Source: Pseudoalteromonas atlantica (GTDB lineage Bacteria; Pseudomonadota; Gammaproteobacteria; Enterobacterales; Alteromonadaceae). Taken from it: a stretch of DNA of 50,461 bases. Below are positions 9,606 through 18,751 of the stretch, one piece after another (within the stretch, counting starts at the first letter, position 1; the number at the start of each line of letters is the position of its first letter). The notes under the pieces were generated by a model that was not told where the DNA came from, searched no databases, and worked only from the letters and a program-made list of their open reading frames with translations. The stretch lies in assembly GCA_007988745.1 (NCBI GenBank), contig BJUT01000031.1, positions 1-50,461 of the forward strand. The letters run 5' to 3'. The translations under genes and the position numbers were made by a program.

Positions 9606-10544
9606 ATGGATACAACAAGCCGGCTTTTAATGCTGCTTGAAGTGGTAGAACAAGGCTCTTTTGCCAAAGCTGCAGAAATAAGAAACATAGACCGCTCTGT
9701 AATATCTAAACAAATCAGTCGATTAGAGGACGAGCTAGGTGTTAGGTTATTAAACCGCACCACCCGTTCGTTTTCGTTAACGGCGGCGGGCGCAGAAATG
9801 ATTAAAAAAGCGTCAGAGCTAAGAGAGCTACTTGGTGAAACCGTACGTATGGCCGAAAACTACCACCTAGAGCCACGCGGTGTGCTAAAGGTTACCTCGT
9901 CAACATTAATTGGTCGGCGTTATTTACAACCTGTGCTAAACGACTTCCAAAAACGTTTTCCACAAGTAGAAGTAGAGCTACGTTTAGACGATAGGCTAGT
10001 TGATATTGTATCTGAAGGGTTTGATTTAGCATTTAGAATTGGTGAGCCTAAAGACTCCTCGTTAATTGCCCGTAAAATTGCCCGTAATAGGCTGCTTATT
10101 GTAGCCGCCCCTGAATTTATAAAAACCTATGGTATGCCACAAACCATAGAAGAGCTGGTGCAGTTACCCGCTGCAAGTTATGCAAGTAACGCTATGCGCG
10201 TAGAAACCATAGATTACTACGATAGTAAAGGTGAGCCGTGCGAGCTAAAAATAAAAAGCGTGTACAGAGCAAACGATGCTGAAGTACTGCTAATGAAAGC
10301 TATTTCAGGGACTACCTACTTTGTTGCGCCAGCATTTATTATCGATAAAGAAATTACACAAGGTCAATTAGTGCCCATTTTAACGGATGTTAAGTTAAAA
10401 GAGTTTAGCCATATGTATGCAGTGTACCCACACAGAGACTTACCGGTAAGAACACGTTTATTTTTTGATGCAGTAAGAGAATACCTAGGTAAAGACAAAC
10501 CAATTTGGGAAAACAACATCCCAAATTTTGAGCAAATGTACTAG
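9606..10544 (+). CDS. LysR-family transcriptional regulator, divergent from the efflux operon
   Basis: A regulator of about 312 residues with an N-terminal winged helix-turn-helix (GSFAKAAEIRNIDRSVISKQISRLEDELG) and a C-terminal LysR effector-binding domain (VEVELRLDDRLVDIVSEGFDLAFRIG). ATG 9606 is chosen because GGGTGA lies 5 bases upstream; a GTG at 9597 is in frame and cannot be excluded. The DNA-binding domain resembles the AaeR/DmlR type more than that of MexT, so it is not an evident MexT orthologue. Its divergent position and the palindrome in the shared gap make it the likely activator or sensor of the pump. The gene ends 8 bases before the convergent diguanylate cyclase gene, with no clear terminator between. 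Confidence 0.93.
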   Translation: MDTTSRLLMLLEVVEQGSFAKAAEIRNIDRSVISKQISRLEDELGVRLLNRTTRSFSLTAAGAEMIKKASELRELLGETVRMAENYHLEPRGVLKVTSSTLIGRRYLQPVLNDFQKRFPQVEVELRLDDRLVDIVSEGFDLAFRIGEPKDSSLIARKIARNRLLIVAAPEFIKTYGMPQTIEELVQLPAASYASNAMRVETIDYYDSKGEPCELKIKSVYRANDAEVLLMKAISGTTYFVAPAFIIDKEITQGQLVPILTDVKLKEFSHMYAVYPHRDLPVRTRLFFDAVREYLGKDKPIWENNIPNFEQMY

Positions 10545-10552
10545 CCTCGTAC

Positions 10553-11590
10553 TTAGGCTATTTGAGGATTTTCAATCAGGTTGGCATTTGCTTGAAAGTA
10601 CACTTTATTGCGGCCATATTCTTTTGCTTTATACAGTTGTTTATCTGCTTTAATTACAAACTTTTCAAGCGTGTCGCCTTGGCGATACTTAACAACGCCT
10701 ATACTGGCAGTTACATTTATTTTTAGCCCATCAATCTCAAATGCCGTATTGTTGAGTTTTTCTCTTATGGTTTCAGCCATTGCCAATGCATCACTTTGTG
10801 ACGCAAAAGAATGTAGTAAAGCAAACTCTTCCCCGCCCACTCTAAATACATACCCTTTTGCCAATACAACCCGTAACAAAGTGGCGACTTCAATCAGCAC
10901 TTTATCTCCTACTGCGTGGCCATGGGTGTCGTTAACCTGTTTAAAAAAGTCTAGGTCGAGTAAAAACAAATAAAGTTGCGACTTATCTTTAAGCTCTACT
11001 GCAAAGTAATGGTTCATTGATAAACGGTTTGCAGCCCCAGTAAGTGGGTCTAACAAGGCCAGATTTTTCAGCCGTTTAGACGATAAAGCACGGCTGCCTT
11101 CAAATACATGAGAAATGGCCCAAATGCTGATATAAACAAAGGCAAGATTTAAACTGAAATTAAGCGTAGTTAGAGGAAGTTGCGATGCTTTGGTTAATAA
11201 TATGGCCCCCTGGAGTACAAATAACAAAGCCGATAATACAATGCCATAGCGCTTACCTAACAGTAGGTAATACAACACAGGTAACGCAAACGACCACACA
11301 TACAAACCATTTATTGGCTTTGCTAAATAATTACCTAATACAATAACAAAGGTGACAAATATGCACATAACAACAGATTGCCATACTTCGAGTGCGTGTG
11401 TGTTTAAGCGGTGGTAGGTGTAGGCACAAAATACAGTGAGCGCTATTTCTAAATAGCCTAATAACGCAAAGTTATTTAAAAAAATATTAAACGCAGCAAA
11501 AAACAATGAGACATAACCAAAACACAAGCACATCCATTTCAGAACGTTTCTTCTTAATGATTTAGTACTACTAAGTGCTGCTATATCCAT
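10553..11590 (-). CDS. Membrane diguanylate cyclase (GGDEF domain)
   Basis: A 345-residue protein. Residues 15-165 form about five or six hydrophobic membrane segments, an integral sensor region I cannot assign to a named family. The GGDEF domain follows (about 175-335), with DPLTGAANR, DLDFFKQVNDTHGH and the active-site signature GGEEF at 252-256, so it should make cyclic di-GMP from two GTP. The residues where an RxxD inhibitory site is expected (LAKG, five residues before GGEEF) do not match, so product inhibition through a classical I-site is unlikely. It is single and convergent with the LysR gene. The input signal is unknown. Confidence 0.9.
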   Translation of the reverse strand: MDIAALSSTKSLRRNVLKWMCLCFGYVSLFFAAFNIFLNNFALLGYLEIALTVFCAYTYHRLNTHALEVWQSVVMCIFVTFVIVLGNYLAKPINGLYVWSFALPVLYYLLLGKRYGIVLSALLFVLQGAILLTKASQLPLTTLNFSLNLAFVYISIWAISHVFEGSRALSSKRLKNLALLDPLTGAANRLSMNHYFAVELKDKSQLYLFLLDLDFFKQVNDTHGHAVGDKVLIEVATLLRVVLAKGYVFRVGGEEFALLHSFASQSDALAMAETIREKLNNTAFEIDGLKINVTASIGVVKYRQGDTLEKFVIKADKQLYKAKEYGRNKVYFQANANLIENPQIA

Positions 11591-11733
11591 TCAAAAAACT
11601 TAAAATAATAAAAAATTCAGTGTAACGCTAAAATTAAATATAACAAGTAGCTAAATAGGTAAAAACAGTCATTTTATTAAACTATGTAGCGAAAACAGTA
11701 AACTCAGTAGCGAATTACACTACATTTACGCCT

Positions 11734-12705
11734 TTACCCGCCTAACATAGATAAGTTTGTAGTGACCCCAGTGTTACCTTGGTGCAATAAGTGCGTTGGT
11801 TTTTTTGTTTTTATATAACGCGCTAGCTGATCAATTAATGCCTGATTAGTGTTATCACTCATGTATTCTCTAAGTGATATACCCTGCTCAGAAAACAAAC
11901 ATAAATGCAGTTTCCCCAGTGATGAAATTCTTAACCTGTTGCAGGTAGCACAAAAGTCATTACTGTAAGGCATTATTAACCCTATTTTGCCTAAATAATC
12001 AGGGTGGAAAAACTCTTGCGCAGGCCCCGCCGTTACATCGCGTATAATGGGTTGCCAACCAGCGCGAAGCAACTGCTCTTTTATGGATTGCCCCGATATA
12101 TGGTTAGCATCAAAAAATGCTTTATTGTCGTTTGTTTGCATTAACTCAATAAAGCGCATCGTTACGGGTCTGTGCTTTAAATACGCTAAAAAAGGTTCAA
12201 GGGCACGGCCATTGTACTGTTTCATGAGTACGCTGTTTATTTTTACTGAATCTAAGCCGCTCTCTAGGGCCGTGTCTATGCCTTGCATAACCGTGGCAAA
12301 CTTATCGTTGCCGGTAATGGTATTAAACATACGTGGGTCTAGGCTGTCGATGCTAACATTTATTGCATTGAGCCCTGCGTGTGCCCAATCTTTAACATGT
12401 TTATGCATTGAGTAACCATTTGTAGTGGCGGCTATTTTGGTAATACCTTGGGTGTCTTTTGCCGCACGAATTACATCTATAAAATCTTTTCTGAGGGTTG
12501 GCTCACCGCCAGTAATGCGTAACTTTGATATGCCATGATGAGCAAAGGCGTTTACTGTATTGCTAATTTCGTTAAGTGAAAGGAAGTCTCGGTCGTGATC
12601 GCATTGATAACCATCCGGTAAGCAATACACACACTTAAAATTACATACATCAGTAATGGATAAACGTAGATAACTAAATTTTCGCCCTGCTGGGTCGACT
12701 AGCAT
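11734..12705 (-). CDS. moaA: GTP 3',8-cyclase MoaA (molybdopterin biosynthesis)
   Basis: A radical-SAM enzyme that converts GTP to 3',8-cyclo-7,8-dihydro-GTP, the first step of molybdopterin synthesis. The SAM-binding 4Fe-4S cysteines are C21, C25 and C28 (CNFKCVYC). The second, substrate-binding cluster uses C252, C255 and C269 (CATCNRLRISS...C). GGEPT (66-70) and the Gly-Gly end (LSMLGG) typical of MoaA are present. At 323 residues it is full length. It lies 84 bases downstream of the molybdopterin-binding subunit gene, on the same strand, and not beside moaC, moaD or moaE. This suggests a copy that raises cofactor supply for the local molybdenum enzyme; a housekeeping role is possible if no other copy exists. 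Confidence 0.95.
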   Translation of the reverse strand: MLVDPAGRKFSYLRLSITDVCNFKCVYCLPDGYQCDHDRDFLSLNEISNTVNAFAHHGISKLRITGGEPTLRKDFIDVIRAAKDTQGITKIAATTNGYSMHKHVKDWAHAGLNAINVSIDSLDPRMFNTITGNDKFATVMQGIDTALESGLDSVKINSVLMKQYNGRALEPFLAYLKHRPVTMRFIELMQTNDNKAFFDANHISGQSIKEQLLRAGWQPIIRDVTAGPAQEFFHPDYLGKIGLIMPYSNDFCATCNRLRISSLGKLHLCLFSEQGISLREYMSDNTNQALIDQLARYIKTKKPTHLLHQGNTGVTTNLSMLGG

Positions 12706-12789
12706 AAAAAAGCCTTTAACATTTTAATAATTCATCGCTAAGTTCAAAGCACGTAAAGCCTGTGCCTTACGCGCTTTGTTAGCACTTAA

Positions 12790-15081
12790 CTAGGCCGTAA
12801 GACCTGCTTTAAGCTCATTGGGTTTCATGGGTAAATTACGTAACCGCACACCAACTGCATTAAATACCGCATTTCCAATAGCTGGCGCAACCCCAATTAC
12901 TCCAGGCTCACCTAAGCCCATTGGAAACTCATCACTTTGTACAAACTCTATGTCCATATCGGGCACATCTTGCATTCTAAGTGGTAAGTAAGTGTTAAAG
13001 TTAGTGGCTGCTACTTGTCCGTTTTGGTAATTATTTGATTCATGTAACGCAAGGCTTGTGCCCCACAATAACGAACCTTCAAGCTGGGCTAGTGCACCAT
13101 CAGGGTGAACAATTAAACCTGCATCTACCACGGCGTAAAGCTTCTTAAGCGTAATTTTGCCATCGCTTTTATTTACGTGCACATGGGCTGCTGTGGCAAT
13201 CCACGCTGGCATATTACGCTCTTGGCCTGAACTTACTGAAAAACCAATGCCTTCATTTTCACCCAGCTTAACATTTGCGACCTTCGCTGACACTTTTTTA
13301 AGTACCGCATTTAAGCGCAGCGCTCCGCCTACGCTTTCAGGGGCTTTACCTGCTTGCTTACCTTTGCCATCGAGCATTGATAAACGAAACTCAACCGGAT
13401 CAATCCCTTGTTTGTGCGCTATTTCGTCGATAAAAGATTCTAAGCTCCATGCTATCCAGCCAGGTCCTACCGAGCGAAGCCAACCTGGGGTAAATGTGCT
13501 TTGCGCTAATTCGTTATTAATTGCGCGGGCACGGTGGTTATCCATGCTGTACCAGTGATCGGCTCCAGAGGCCGAAAATGCATCAAACTTACCTTTGCCA
13601 TCAACCCCTGGTGATAAAAAGCCAGGTGCCATTGCTTTTGTTGGCCAGCCTGCTGCAAAAGCATGTTCCATTGCACTAAGCTCGCCATTTTCATTAAACG
13701 AAGCAGTTAATTTAGCTGTAGAGGCAGAGCGTGATTGATCAAATAAGCTATCGTCGGCGCGCGTAAATACCAGTTTTACGGGTTTGCCAATCGCTTTCGC
13801 TGTTAATGCTGCAGGCACAGTCCAATCACCAAATAAACGACGCCCAAATCCACCGCCTAAATAATAAGGGCGAATAATAACGTTATTTTGTTCAACCTCT
13901 AACGCCTTGGCCAATGCAGGTAGTGTTAAAGACTGCCACTGATTACCGGTATGGATAATCCACTTGTCTTGTTTAAACTCTGCCACTGCGTTAAGCGGCT
14001 CTAATTGATAATGGCTTGCTGTTGCTGTGGTGTACAGTGACTCAAGAGACTGCGTTGCCTCAGCCTGCATTTTAGCGGTATCACCTTCATTAACAAATAA
14101 GGTACCAGCGCTGCTATCGTTACATAATTTTTCGCCTAGGGATTGAATATCGGCCTCTGTAACATTAGCTGTTTGCCCTTTTTTATAGGTTACTTTTAGC
14201 GCATCTACCGCTTTAATAGCACTGGGGTAATTGTCAGCTAAAACCACCACCCAGCCTTGTACGGTATTACTCGGGTCGTTTAAAATCTCAAACCCTTTAT
14301 AGCCTTTTATTGTTTTTGCAGCGCTATCGTCCACCTGTGTCACTTCACTACCATAGCGTGTTGGTGGGATCACAGGGCGCGCATACACCATGCCTTCAAG
14401 CTCTACATCTATACCGTATACGGCAGTACCATTTGTTTTTGCCGGAATATCAAGCGCTTTAAAGTCTTGTTTTAAACCCGTTAAGTGGCGTTTATTGGCA
14501 GGCTTTAACGGCAGTTTTGCAACTTCTTCACTGCTAAAGGTACGGTTAAACTCACCATTTTTAACAATATCGGCATAACTGATCGATTGATCGCCTGCAA
14601 TTATGCGCCCTTTACTTGCGTGGCACTGCTCAGGCTTAACCCCCAGCATATTAGCCCCTGCATCTATAAGGGCTATACGCCCCGCAGCGCCAGCTTGTGA
14701 AAGCGGCTTAAAGCTTTGAAATACAGACCACGAGCCACCTGTAACCATGTAGCCCCATTTTTCGTGCGTATCTACATACGTGATTGATACTTTATCCCAG
14801 TCGCACTCAAGCTCATCTGCCACAATACGCGCTAAGGCGGTGCCTACGTGCTGGCCCATTTCAGCTTTGGCAATACTAACGACTACTTCACCTTGCTGGT
14901 TCATAGTCCACCAAATTGTGGGTGAAAACGATTGTTGTGCAATCGACTCTTTGGCGCTAAGTTCACCTGAAAATAAAGCCGGAGCAAATGCCATAACCAG
15001 GCCAGCAGTTGCTGTACTAATCATAAAAGAGCGACGGTTTAAGTCTACGGTTTCGGTATTTTTTTGAAATAGTTTTTTCAT
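12790..15081 (-). CDS. Molybdopterin-binding subunit of an isoquinoline-1-oxidoreductase-type hydroxylase (IorB-like)
   Basis: A 763-residue large subunit of the xanthine-oxidase superfamily, IorB/aldehyde-dehydrogenase branch. A twin-arginine signal (NRRSFMISTATAG, residues 16-28) predicts Tat export. The body has the expected order of aldehyde-oxidase a/b hammerhead and molybdopterin-binding domains (for example YYLGGGFGRRLFGDW), and the catalytic glutamate region GLGEPGVIGVAPAIGNAV is near the C terminus. It starts 12 bases after the 2Fe-2S subunit gene, so the two are one unit. The natural substrate (aldehyde or N-heterocycle) cannot be deduced. Cofactor genes for the enzyme lie on both sides. 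Confidence 0.93.
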   Translation of the reverse strand: MKKLFQKNTETVDLNRRSFMISTATAGLVMAFAPALFSGELSAKESIAQQSFSPTIWWTMNQQGEVVVSIAKAEMGQHVGTALARIVADELECDWDKVSITYVDTHEKWGYMVTGGSWSVFQSFKPLSQAGAAGRIALIDAGANMLGVKPEQCHASKGRIIAGDQSISYADIVKNGEFNRTFSSEEVAKLPLKPANKRHLTGLKQDFKALDIPAKTNGTAVYGIDVELEGMVYARPVIPPTRYGSEVTQVDDSAAKTIKGYKGFEILNDPSNTVQGWVVVLADNYPSAIKAVDALKVTYKKGQTANVTEADIQSLGEKLCNDSSAGTLFVNEGDTAKMQAEATQSLESLYTTATASHYQLEPLNAVAEFKQDKWIIHTGNQWQSLTLPALAKALEVEQNNVIIRPYYLGGGFGRRLFGDWTVPAALTAKAIGKPVKLVFTRADDSLFDQSRSASTAKLTASFNENGELSAMEHAFAAGWPTKAMAPGFLSPGVDGKGKFDAFSASGADHWYSMDNHRARAINNELAQSTFTPGWLRSVGPGWIAWSLESFIDEIAHKQGIDPVEFRLSMLDGKGKQAGKAPESVGGALRLNAVLKKVSAKVANVKLGENEGIGFSVSSGQERNMPAWIATAAHVHVNKSDGKITLKKLYAVVDAGLIVHPDGALAQLEGSLLWGTSLALHESNNYQNGQVAATNFNTYLPLRMQDVPDMDIEFVQSDEFPMGLGEPGVIGVAPAIGNAVFNAVGVRLRNLPMKPNELKAGLTA

Positions 15082-15093
15082 TGTCGGCTCCAG

Positions 15094-15582
15094 TTACACG
15101 TCTAGCTCTTTGGGGTTAAACATTTGTACTGCACTTTGCGATTCATCAGCTGCACGTTGTATAGCCGATTTAATACGCTTGTACGCCATACAGCGGCAGT
15201 AGTTGCCATTCATATGATTTACTATTTCTTGATCTGTTGGATTTGGATTGTCTGCTAATAACGTAGCAGCTTGCATAATTTGCCCCGATTGACAGTAACC
15301 ACACTGAGGTACTTGCTCATCGACCCACGCTTTTTGCAGCGGGTGCGCGTTGTTTAGCCCTTCAATGGTCGTAATATTTTTTCCTGCCACTGCGCCCACG
15401 GGTAATACACACGAGCGCGTTGCTTGCCCATCTAGATGCACTGTACATGCACCGCACATAGCAATACCACAACCAAACTTAGTTCCTTTTAACCCTATTT
15501 CATCGCGAATAACCCACAGCAAAGGTGTATCTGCACTTGCTTGCGATTTAACCTCTTTGCCATTAACTGTAAACGTCACCAT
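15094..15582 (-). CDS. 2Fe-2S subunit of the molybdenum hydroxylase (IorA-like)
   Basis: A 162-residue electron-transfer subunit with two 2Fe-2S clusters. The plant-ferredoxin-type cluster uses C38, C43, C46 and C58 ([16 protein letters not shown]). The second uses C94, C97, C129 and C131 (CGYC and CRC), near the molybdenum centre. There is no signal peptide, so it is probably carried through the Tat system with the large subunit. It is the first gene of the hydroxylase pair and follows a 194-base gap that may hold the promoter. The length is typical of the family. Confidence 0.94.
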   Translation of the reverse strand: MVTFTVNGKEVKSQASADTPLLWVIRDEIGLKGTKFGCGIAMCGACTVHLDGQATRSCVLPVGAVAGKNITTIEGLNNAHPLQKAWVDEQVPQCGYCQSGQIMQAATLLADNPNPTDQEIVNHMNGNYCRCMAYKRIKSAIQRAADESQSAVQMFNPKELDV

Positions 15583-15776
15583 AGCTTGCCCCTTGATTAA
15601 GCCTAAATAAAATTAAAGTAACGCATGACCCATACACGTTACTTTTTATACCACCGTACGTTGAAACTATTACGCTTTGCATTGCAGCGCACATTTAAAA
15701 TGCGCGCTGGCATAACTGTTAAAAATCTAATCTCGTTTTAAACGTTTAACCTAAAGTTTAGGCTATATTTTTTAGT

Positions 15777-16385
15777 TTATTCGCTTACAGTTAGGTTGTT
15801 GTTATTATTAATAAACTGCTTTAATTGCTGTTGTGTGTCGATATCTGTGCTTGCCTGCTTAAGTAAAATGGTATTAACGTCAACCTGTGTATCGCGCAGC
15901 AAATGTTGAGCGCCTTTATCACAATTTAGCGCTGCGAGTGTTTTAAAATCACAGGCAGGAAATACAGCAGGTACGCCAAGGCGTTCGCCATAATCAGCGC
16001 ACCAGCGCGAGGGGTTGTTGTTAAAATGAGTAATTAAAGTATTTATGTGTGTAGCACTAAGCTCAACCTGATCCGCCAGCATAAATAAAATCCCCTCTAA
16101 TGAGTGCGCCTTACTTATAGTGTGTGTTGCCAGCGCAATGGATTTTCCTAAGCCTATTTGCCAGTGTGGGTTATGCAGTATTTCAACATTTTTATAGCCA
16201 CGTAACGCGTGTTCAATTTGCGCATGCCAAGCACCGCTAATAACGTATATGGGTAATGTGTCATCACCTTGTAAGGTATCTACGGCGCGGCAAATCATTG
16301 GTTTATTACCTACATCGGCTATAAGCTTACAGCCGTTAAAGCGCGACGATTGCCCAGCGGCCAAAATAACCTTTGCTACGCGCAC
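15777..16385 (-). CDS. MobA/MocA-like nucleotidyltransferase for molybdenum cofactor
   Basis: A 202-residue NTP-transferase-fold protein with the N-terminal signature ILAAGQSSRFNGCKL (about residues 7-21) and the metal-binding MLADQ motif (about 102-106). This family (MocA, CoxD-like) attaches CMP or GMP to molybdopterin and is often encoded beside XdhC and molybdenum hydroxylases. It begins one base after the end of the XdhC gene, so they form an operon. Its role is probably to make the cytosine-dinucleotide cofactor for the adjacent IorAB-like enzyme; the choice of nucleotide is inferred from the family, not visible here. Confidence 0.88.
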   Translation of the reverse strand: MRVAKVILAAGQSSRFNGCKLIADVGNKPMICRAVDTLQGDDTLPIYVISGAWHAQIEHALRGYKNVEILHNPHWQIGLGKSIALATHTISKAHSLEGILFMLADQVELSATHINTLITHFNNNPSRWCADYGERLGVPAVFPACDFKTLAALNCDKGAQHLLRDTQVDVNTILLKQASTDIDTQQQLKQFINNNNNLTVSE

Positions 16386-16386
16386 C

Positions 16387-17406
16387 TTAGTTGCCCCAAT
16401 TACTTAACGATGTAGCATTTTTATTAGCAAATACCGCATGAATTTCGCTAATGAGCGACAAAGCTATGCTCTCTGGCGAGTCGCCTCCCAAATTAAGCCC
16501 AACAGGACCAAATACAGGCGCTACTACCTTATCTACACTTGTATTTGCATGCTCAAACACTTGCGCTCGGCGATGTGCAGGCCCCAGTAACCCCATGTAC
16601 TTTAGTTGGCTTTGCTCAAGTGCGGCTAACGCCTGTGAGTCAAGCTCTACACTGTGGGCCATTAAAACAGCGGCATCCACTTTGTGCTGTTCGCAAAATT
16701 GTTTAAGCTGCGTAGCTGGGCAACGCAAAATATTATCGGCCTGCTTAAAGTAGTCTCTTTTAGCATTTGCAGCTCGGCTATCCCATACACTTACCATCCA
16801 CCCGAGTTGTTTAGCAAACGCGTACACCGGTATCGCATCAGCGCCACCGCCAACAATTAATAAATGTGCGCTGGGGTAAATAGCCACTTCTAAACGTTGG
16901 ACTTTATCTTGCTCTAAAAGCGTTGCTTTGCGGTTTAAAGATAAGTTGTGCTGCTGCGCCACGGTTTTAAAAACGCCAGACCCCTTTGCCACTAAAGGTT
17001 TAATTTGCTGTGTGTAGTGCCCCGATTGCTTATTTTTAAGCGCATTAAACATGCTATCTAATTGTAAGTATTCGTTTTCACTATTAACGCTTTGCAAAAT
17101 AATATGCACCACACCACCACAGCCAATTCCTAGCTGAAATGTTAAGTCGTCTTCATCGGTTGCATCGTAGGTAATAGTTTTAGAATGTAATGAGGTCATA
17201 ACCTGTTTGGCATGGCGCTGAATATCAGCCTCTAAACAACCACCCGAAAGCATGCCTAAGCGCTGGCCAAGGCTTGAAATAAGCATCATCGCGCCCAATT
17301 TTCGATAGCTAGACCCTTCAATTTGGTACAAGGTTGCTAGCACCCATTGTTGTTCATCACGAAGCGGATACCACGTATTGAGCATTCCTTTTAAATCAGT
17401 AACCAT
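16387..17406 (-). CDS. XdhC/CoxI-family molybdenum-enzyme maturation protein
   Basis: A 339-residue protein with the XdhC_CoxI N-terminal domain (MLSGGCLEADIQRHA, about residues 51-65, and GIGCGGVVHI, about 92-101) and the C-terminal Rossmann-like XdhC domain (LLIVGGGADAIPVYAFAKQLGW, GPAHRR). Family members bind the cofactor, sulfurate it or deliver it to a xanthine-dehydrogenase-type enzyme. It is the first gene of the minus-strand cluster XdhC, MocA, 2Fe-2S subunit, molybdopterin subunit and MoaA, which together make and mature one molybdenum hydroxylase. Confidence 0.92.
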   Translation of the reverse strand: MVTDLKGMLNTWYPLRDEQQWVLATLYQIEGSSYRKLGAMMLISSLGQRLGMLSGGCLEADIQRHAKQVMTSLHSKTITYDATDEDDLTFQLGIGCGGVVHIILQSVNSENEYLQLDSMFNALKNKQSGHYTQQIKPLVAKGSGVFKTVAQQHNLSLNRKATLLEQDKVQRLEVAIYPSAHLLIVGGGADAIPVYAFAKQLGWMVSVWDSRAANAKRDYFKQADNILRCPATQLKQFCEQHKVDAAVLMAHSVELDSQALAALEQSQLKYMGLLGPAHRRAQVFEHANTSVDKVVAPVFGPVGLNLGGDSPESIALSLISEIHAVFANKNATSLSNWGN

Positions 17407-17823
17407 AAACTGCAGCCATTACAAACCTTAATATGCGCGCGTTTTAATTATCACCAAGGTGTCGCTTTGCTTCATTTGTTAGATATAACGAGGATAATCA
17501 AGCAACAAATAAGTGAGAAGCGTACGTGATATATTTTAAAATCGATCAGATAGGACGTTATTAAATATGAAATATTATCTTAGCATTTATCGAGGGCGAG
17601 GTGACCTGTGTGGATTGAAATTTTTCACTCTAGGTGCAATTAAATCGCCTTCAAAGGCTTTGCCCTGACTAAAAACCAAACGCCCTGTTGTAAATTCATC
17701 CACCGCAGTACGCCACGCCCTAACTTCCTTAATAAGCGTATAATTTATAAAATGTTACACATGCTTAATTAGCAAACAATACGTTAGCTTTATGGCTAAT
17801 GTGAGCCTTGGCTTAAATAAGCA
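17407..17823. other. 417-bp gap without an evident gene
   Basis: It holds the upstream region of the XdhC operon (17407-17500), a dispersed-repeat copy (17594-17639) and AT-rich sequence. On the minus strand an open frame of about 55 codons without a good start runs through the repeat (near 17750 to 17590). It looks like part of the repeat rather than a gene. Confidence 0.5.
17594..17639 (+). repeat. Dispersed hairpin repeat, copy 1
   Basis: It matches the sequence at 50415-50461 in the same orientation: TGACCT, then GGATTGAAATTT, then TTCA, then TCTAGG-GC, with a one-base gap. The core GATTGAA / TTCACTC (17613-17630) forms a hairpin with one mismatch. It may be a decayed end of a small mobile element or a REP-like intergenic repeat. 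Confidence 0.6.
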
Positions 17824-18684
17824 TTAATCTTCAATTAAATCGGTGAGCGTATTAATTAGCTCATCAAACTCATCATTTACACTCTCGCGTTGCTGCTCAC
17901 TCAATGTGGTATTTAGTTCAATAAGTAGGTTTACATAGAGCGCTAAGTTTGCATCATTACTGGCTAATAGCTCTTCGCTCATATAAGCTTCTCGCTGTGT
18001 AATTACATAGCTTAATTGTTTTACAAATTCAGCCTCACTGAGCGCTTTATTTAAAAGTACTTGCTGCGCTGCATTTAAACGCGTTTGCTTGTACTGATGC
18101 CAAAGCAATGAAGAGTCATAATGAGCATTGTTAGCTTGGGTAATAAGCTGCGTTTGCACAGGGGTTAACTTTCCTAGCCATTGTTTGTAGTAATCAAGCT
18201 GCCTTTCTAGGCGCTCGCTTTTGCGCTCCTGCGCTGTTAATTCAGTAAACTCTTCGTATTCTTCGTTAATTTGCGTTTGGATATTAGCAATAAGCTCTTC
18301 GCGCTGCGCATAAGAAAGCGTAAGCCCTAACTGCGCGAGCGGTATATGCGCGTGTTCAAGAATGTTTTGAAAATGAGCTCTGGCCAATACCACTTGCGAC
18401 TTTAGTTGCTGATAGTCTAACTGCTGATTAAATAACCCTTTTAAATTTAGGATATCTTGCTTGTAGGCGGGTAATTGCGTGGTGCGGTGCCACTGCTGGG
18501 TTGTGTTAATAATACTTTTGAGTTGCTTGTTTTGCTGCTTATTTAGGTCAATGTAGTCATCTACCCAAAACGACGAAAGCCACGTTAAGTTATTATAAGT
18601 AAACGAAGCCGAACAACTACACAAAAATAGCAGACTGAGCGCAATGGCTACGCGCGAAACTTTTATATTTTTTATTTTAAACAT
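17824..18684 (-). CDS. DUF6279-family lipoprotein
   Basis: A 286-residue predicted lipoprotein. The signal peptide ends LFLCSC, predicting a lipid anchor at the second of these cysteines, about residue 24. The mature part is almost entirely helical and rich in Gln, Glu and Leu, starting with YNNLTWLSSFWVDDYIDLNKQQ, the hallmark of DUF6279, whose function is unknown. ATG 18684 has GAGGA seven to eight bases upstream. Its upstream region is shared with a Fur box and the candidate iron-responsive RNA on the other strand, so it may also be iron-regulated. No downstream partner gene is evident. Confidence 0.85.
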   Translation of the reverse strand: MFKIKNIKVSRVAIALSLLFLCSCSASFTYNNLTWLSSFWVDDYIDLNKQQNKQLKSIINTTQQWHRTTQLPAYKQDILNLKGLFNQQLDYQQLKSQVVLARAHFQNILEHAHIPLAQLGLTLSYAQREELIANIQTQINEEYEEFTELTAQERKSERLERQLDYYKQWLGKLTPVQTQLITQANNAHYDSSLLWHQYKQTRLNAAQQVLLNKALSEAEFVKQLSYVITQREAYMSEELLASNDANLALYVNLLIELNTTLSEQQRESVNDEFDELINTLTDLIED

Positions 18685-18751
18685 GAAATCCTCAACTAAC
18701 GCTTTCTCTCAAACTCTCACATAATACGCAAAGATGTTAATTTATTTTAAT

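Noticed and set aside
12740..12777. Imperfect hairpin between the molybdopterin subunit gene and moaA, considered as a terminator or cofactor riboswitch
   Set aside because: There is no T-run, two stem mismatches, and none of the multi-stem layout of a Moco riboswitch; it may be a weak mRNA structure only.
17590..17750. Minus-strand open frame of about 55 codons in the gap before the DUF6279 gene
   Set aside because: It has no good start codon or ribosome site and runs through the dispersed repeat, so it is more likely repeat sequence than a gene.
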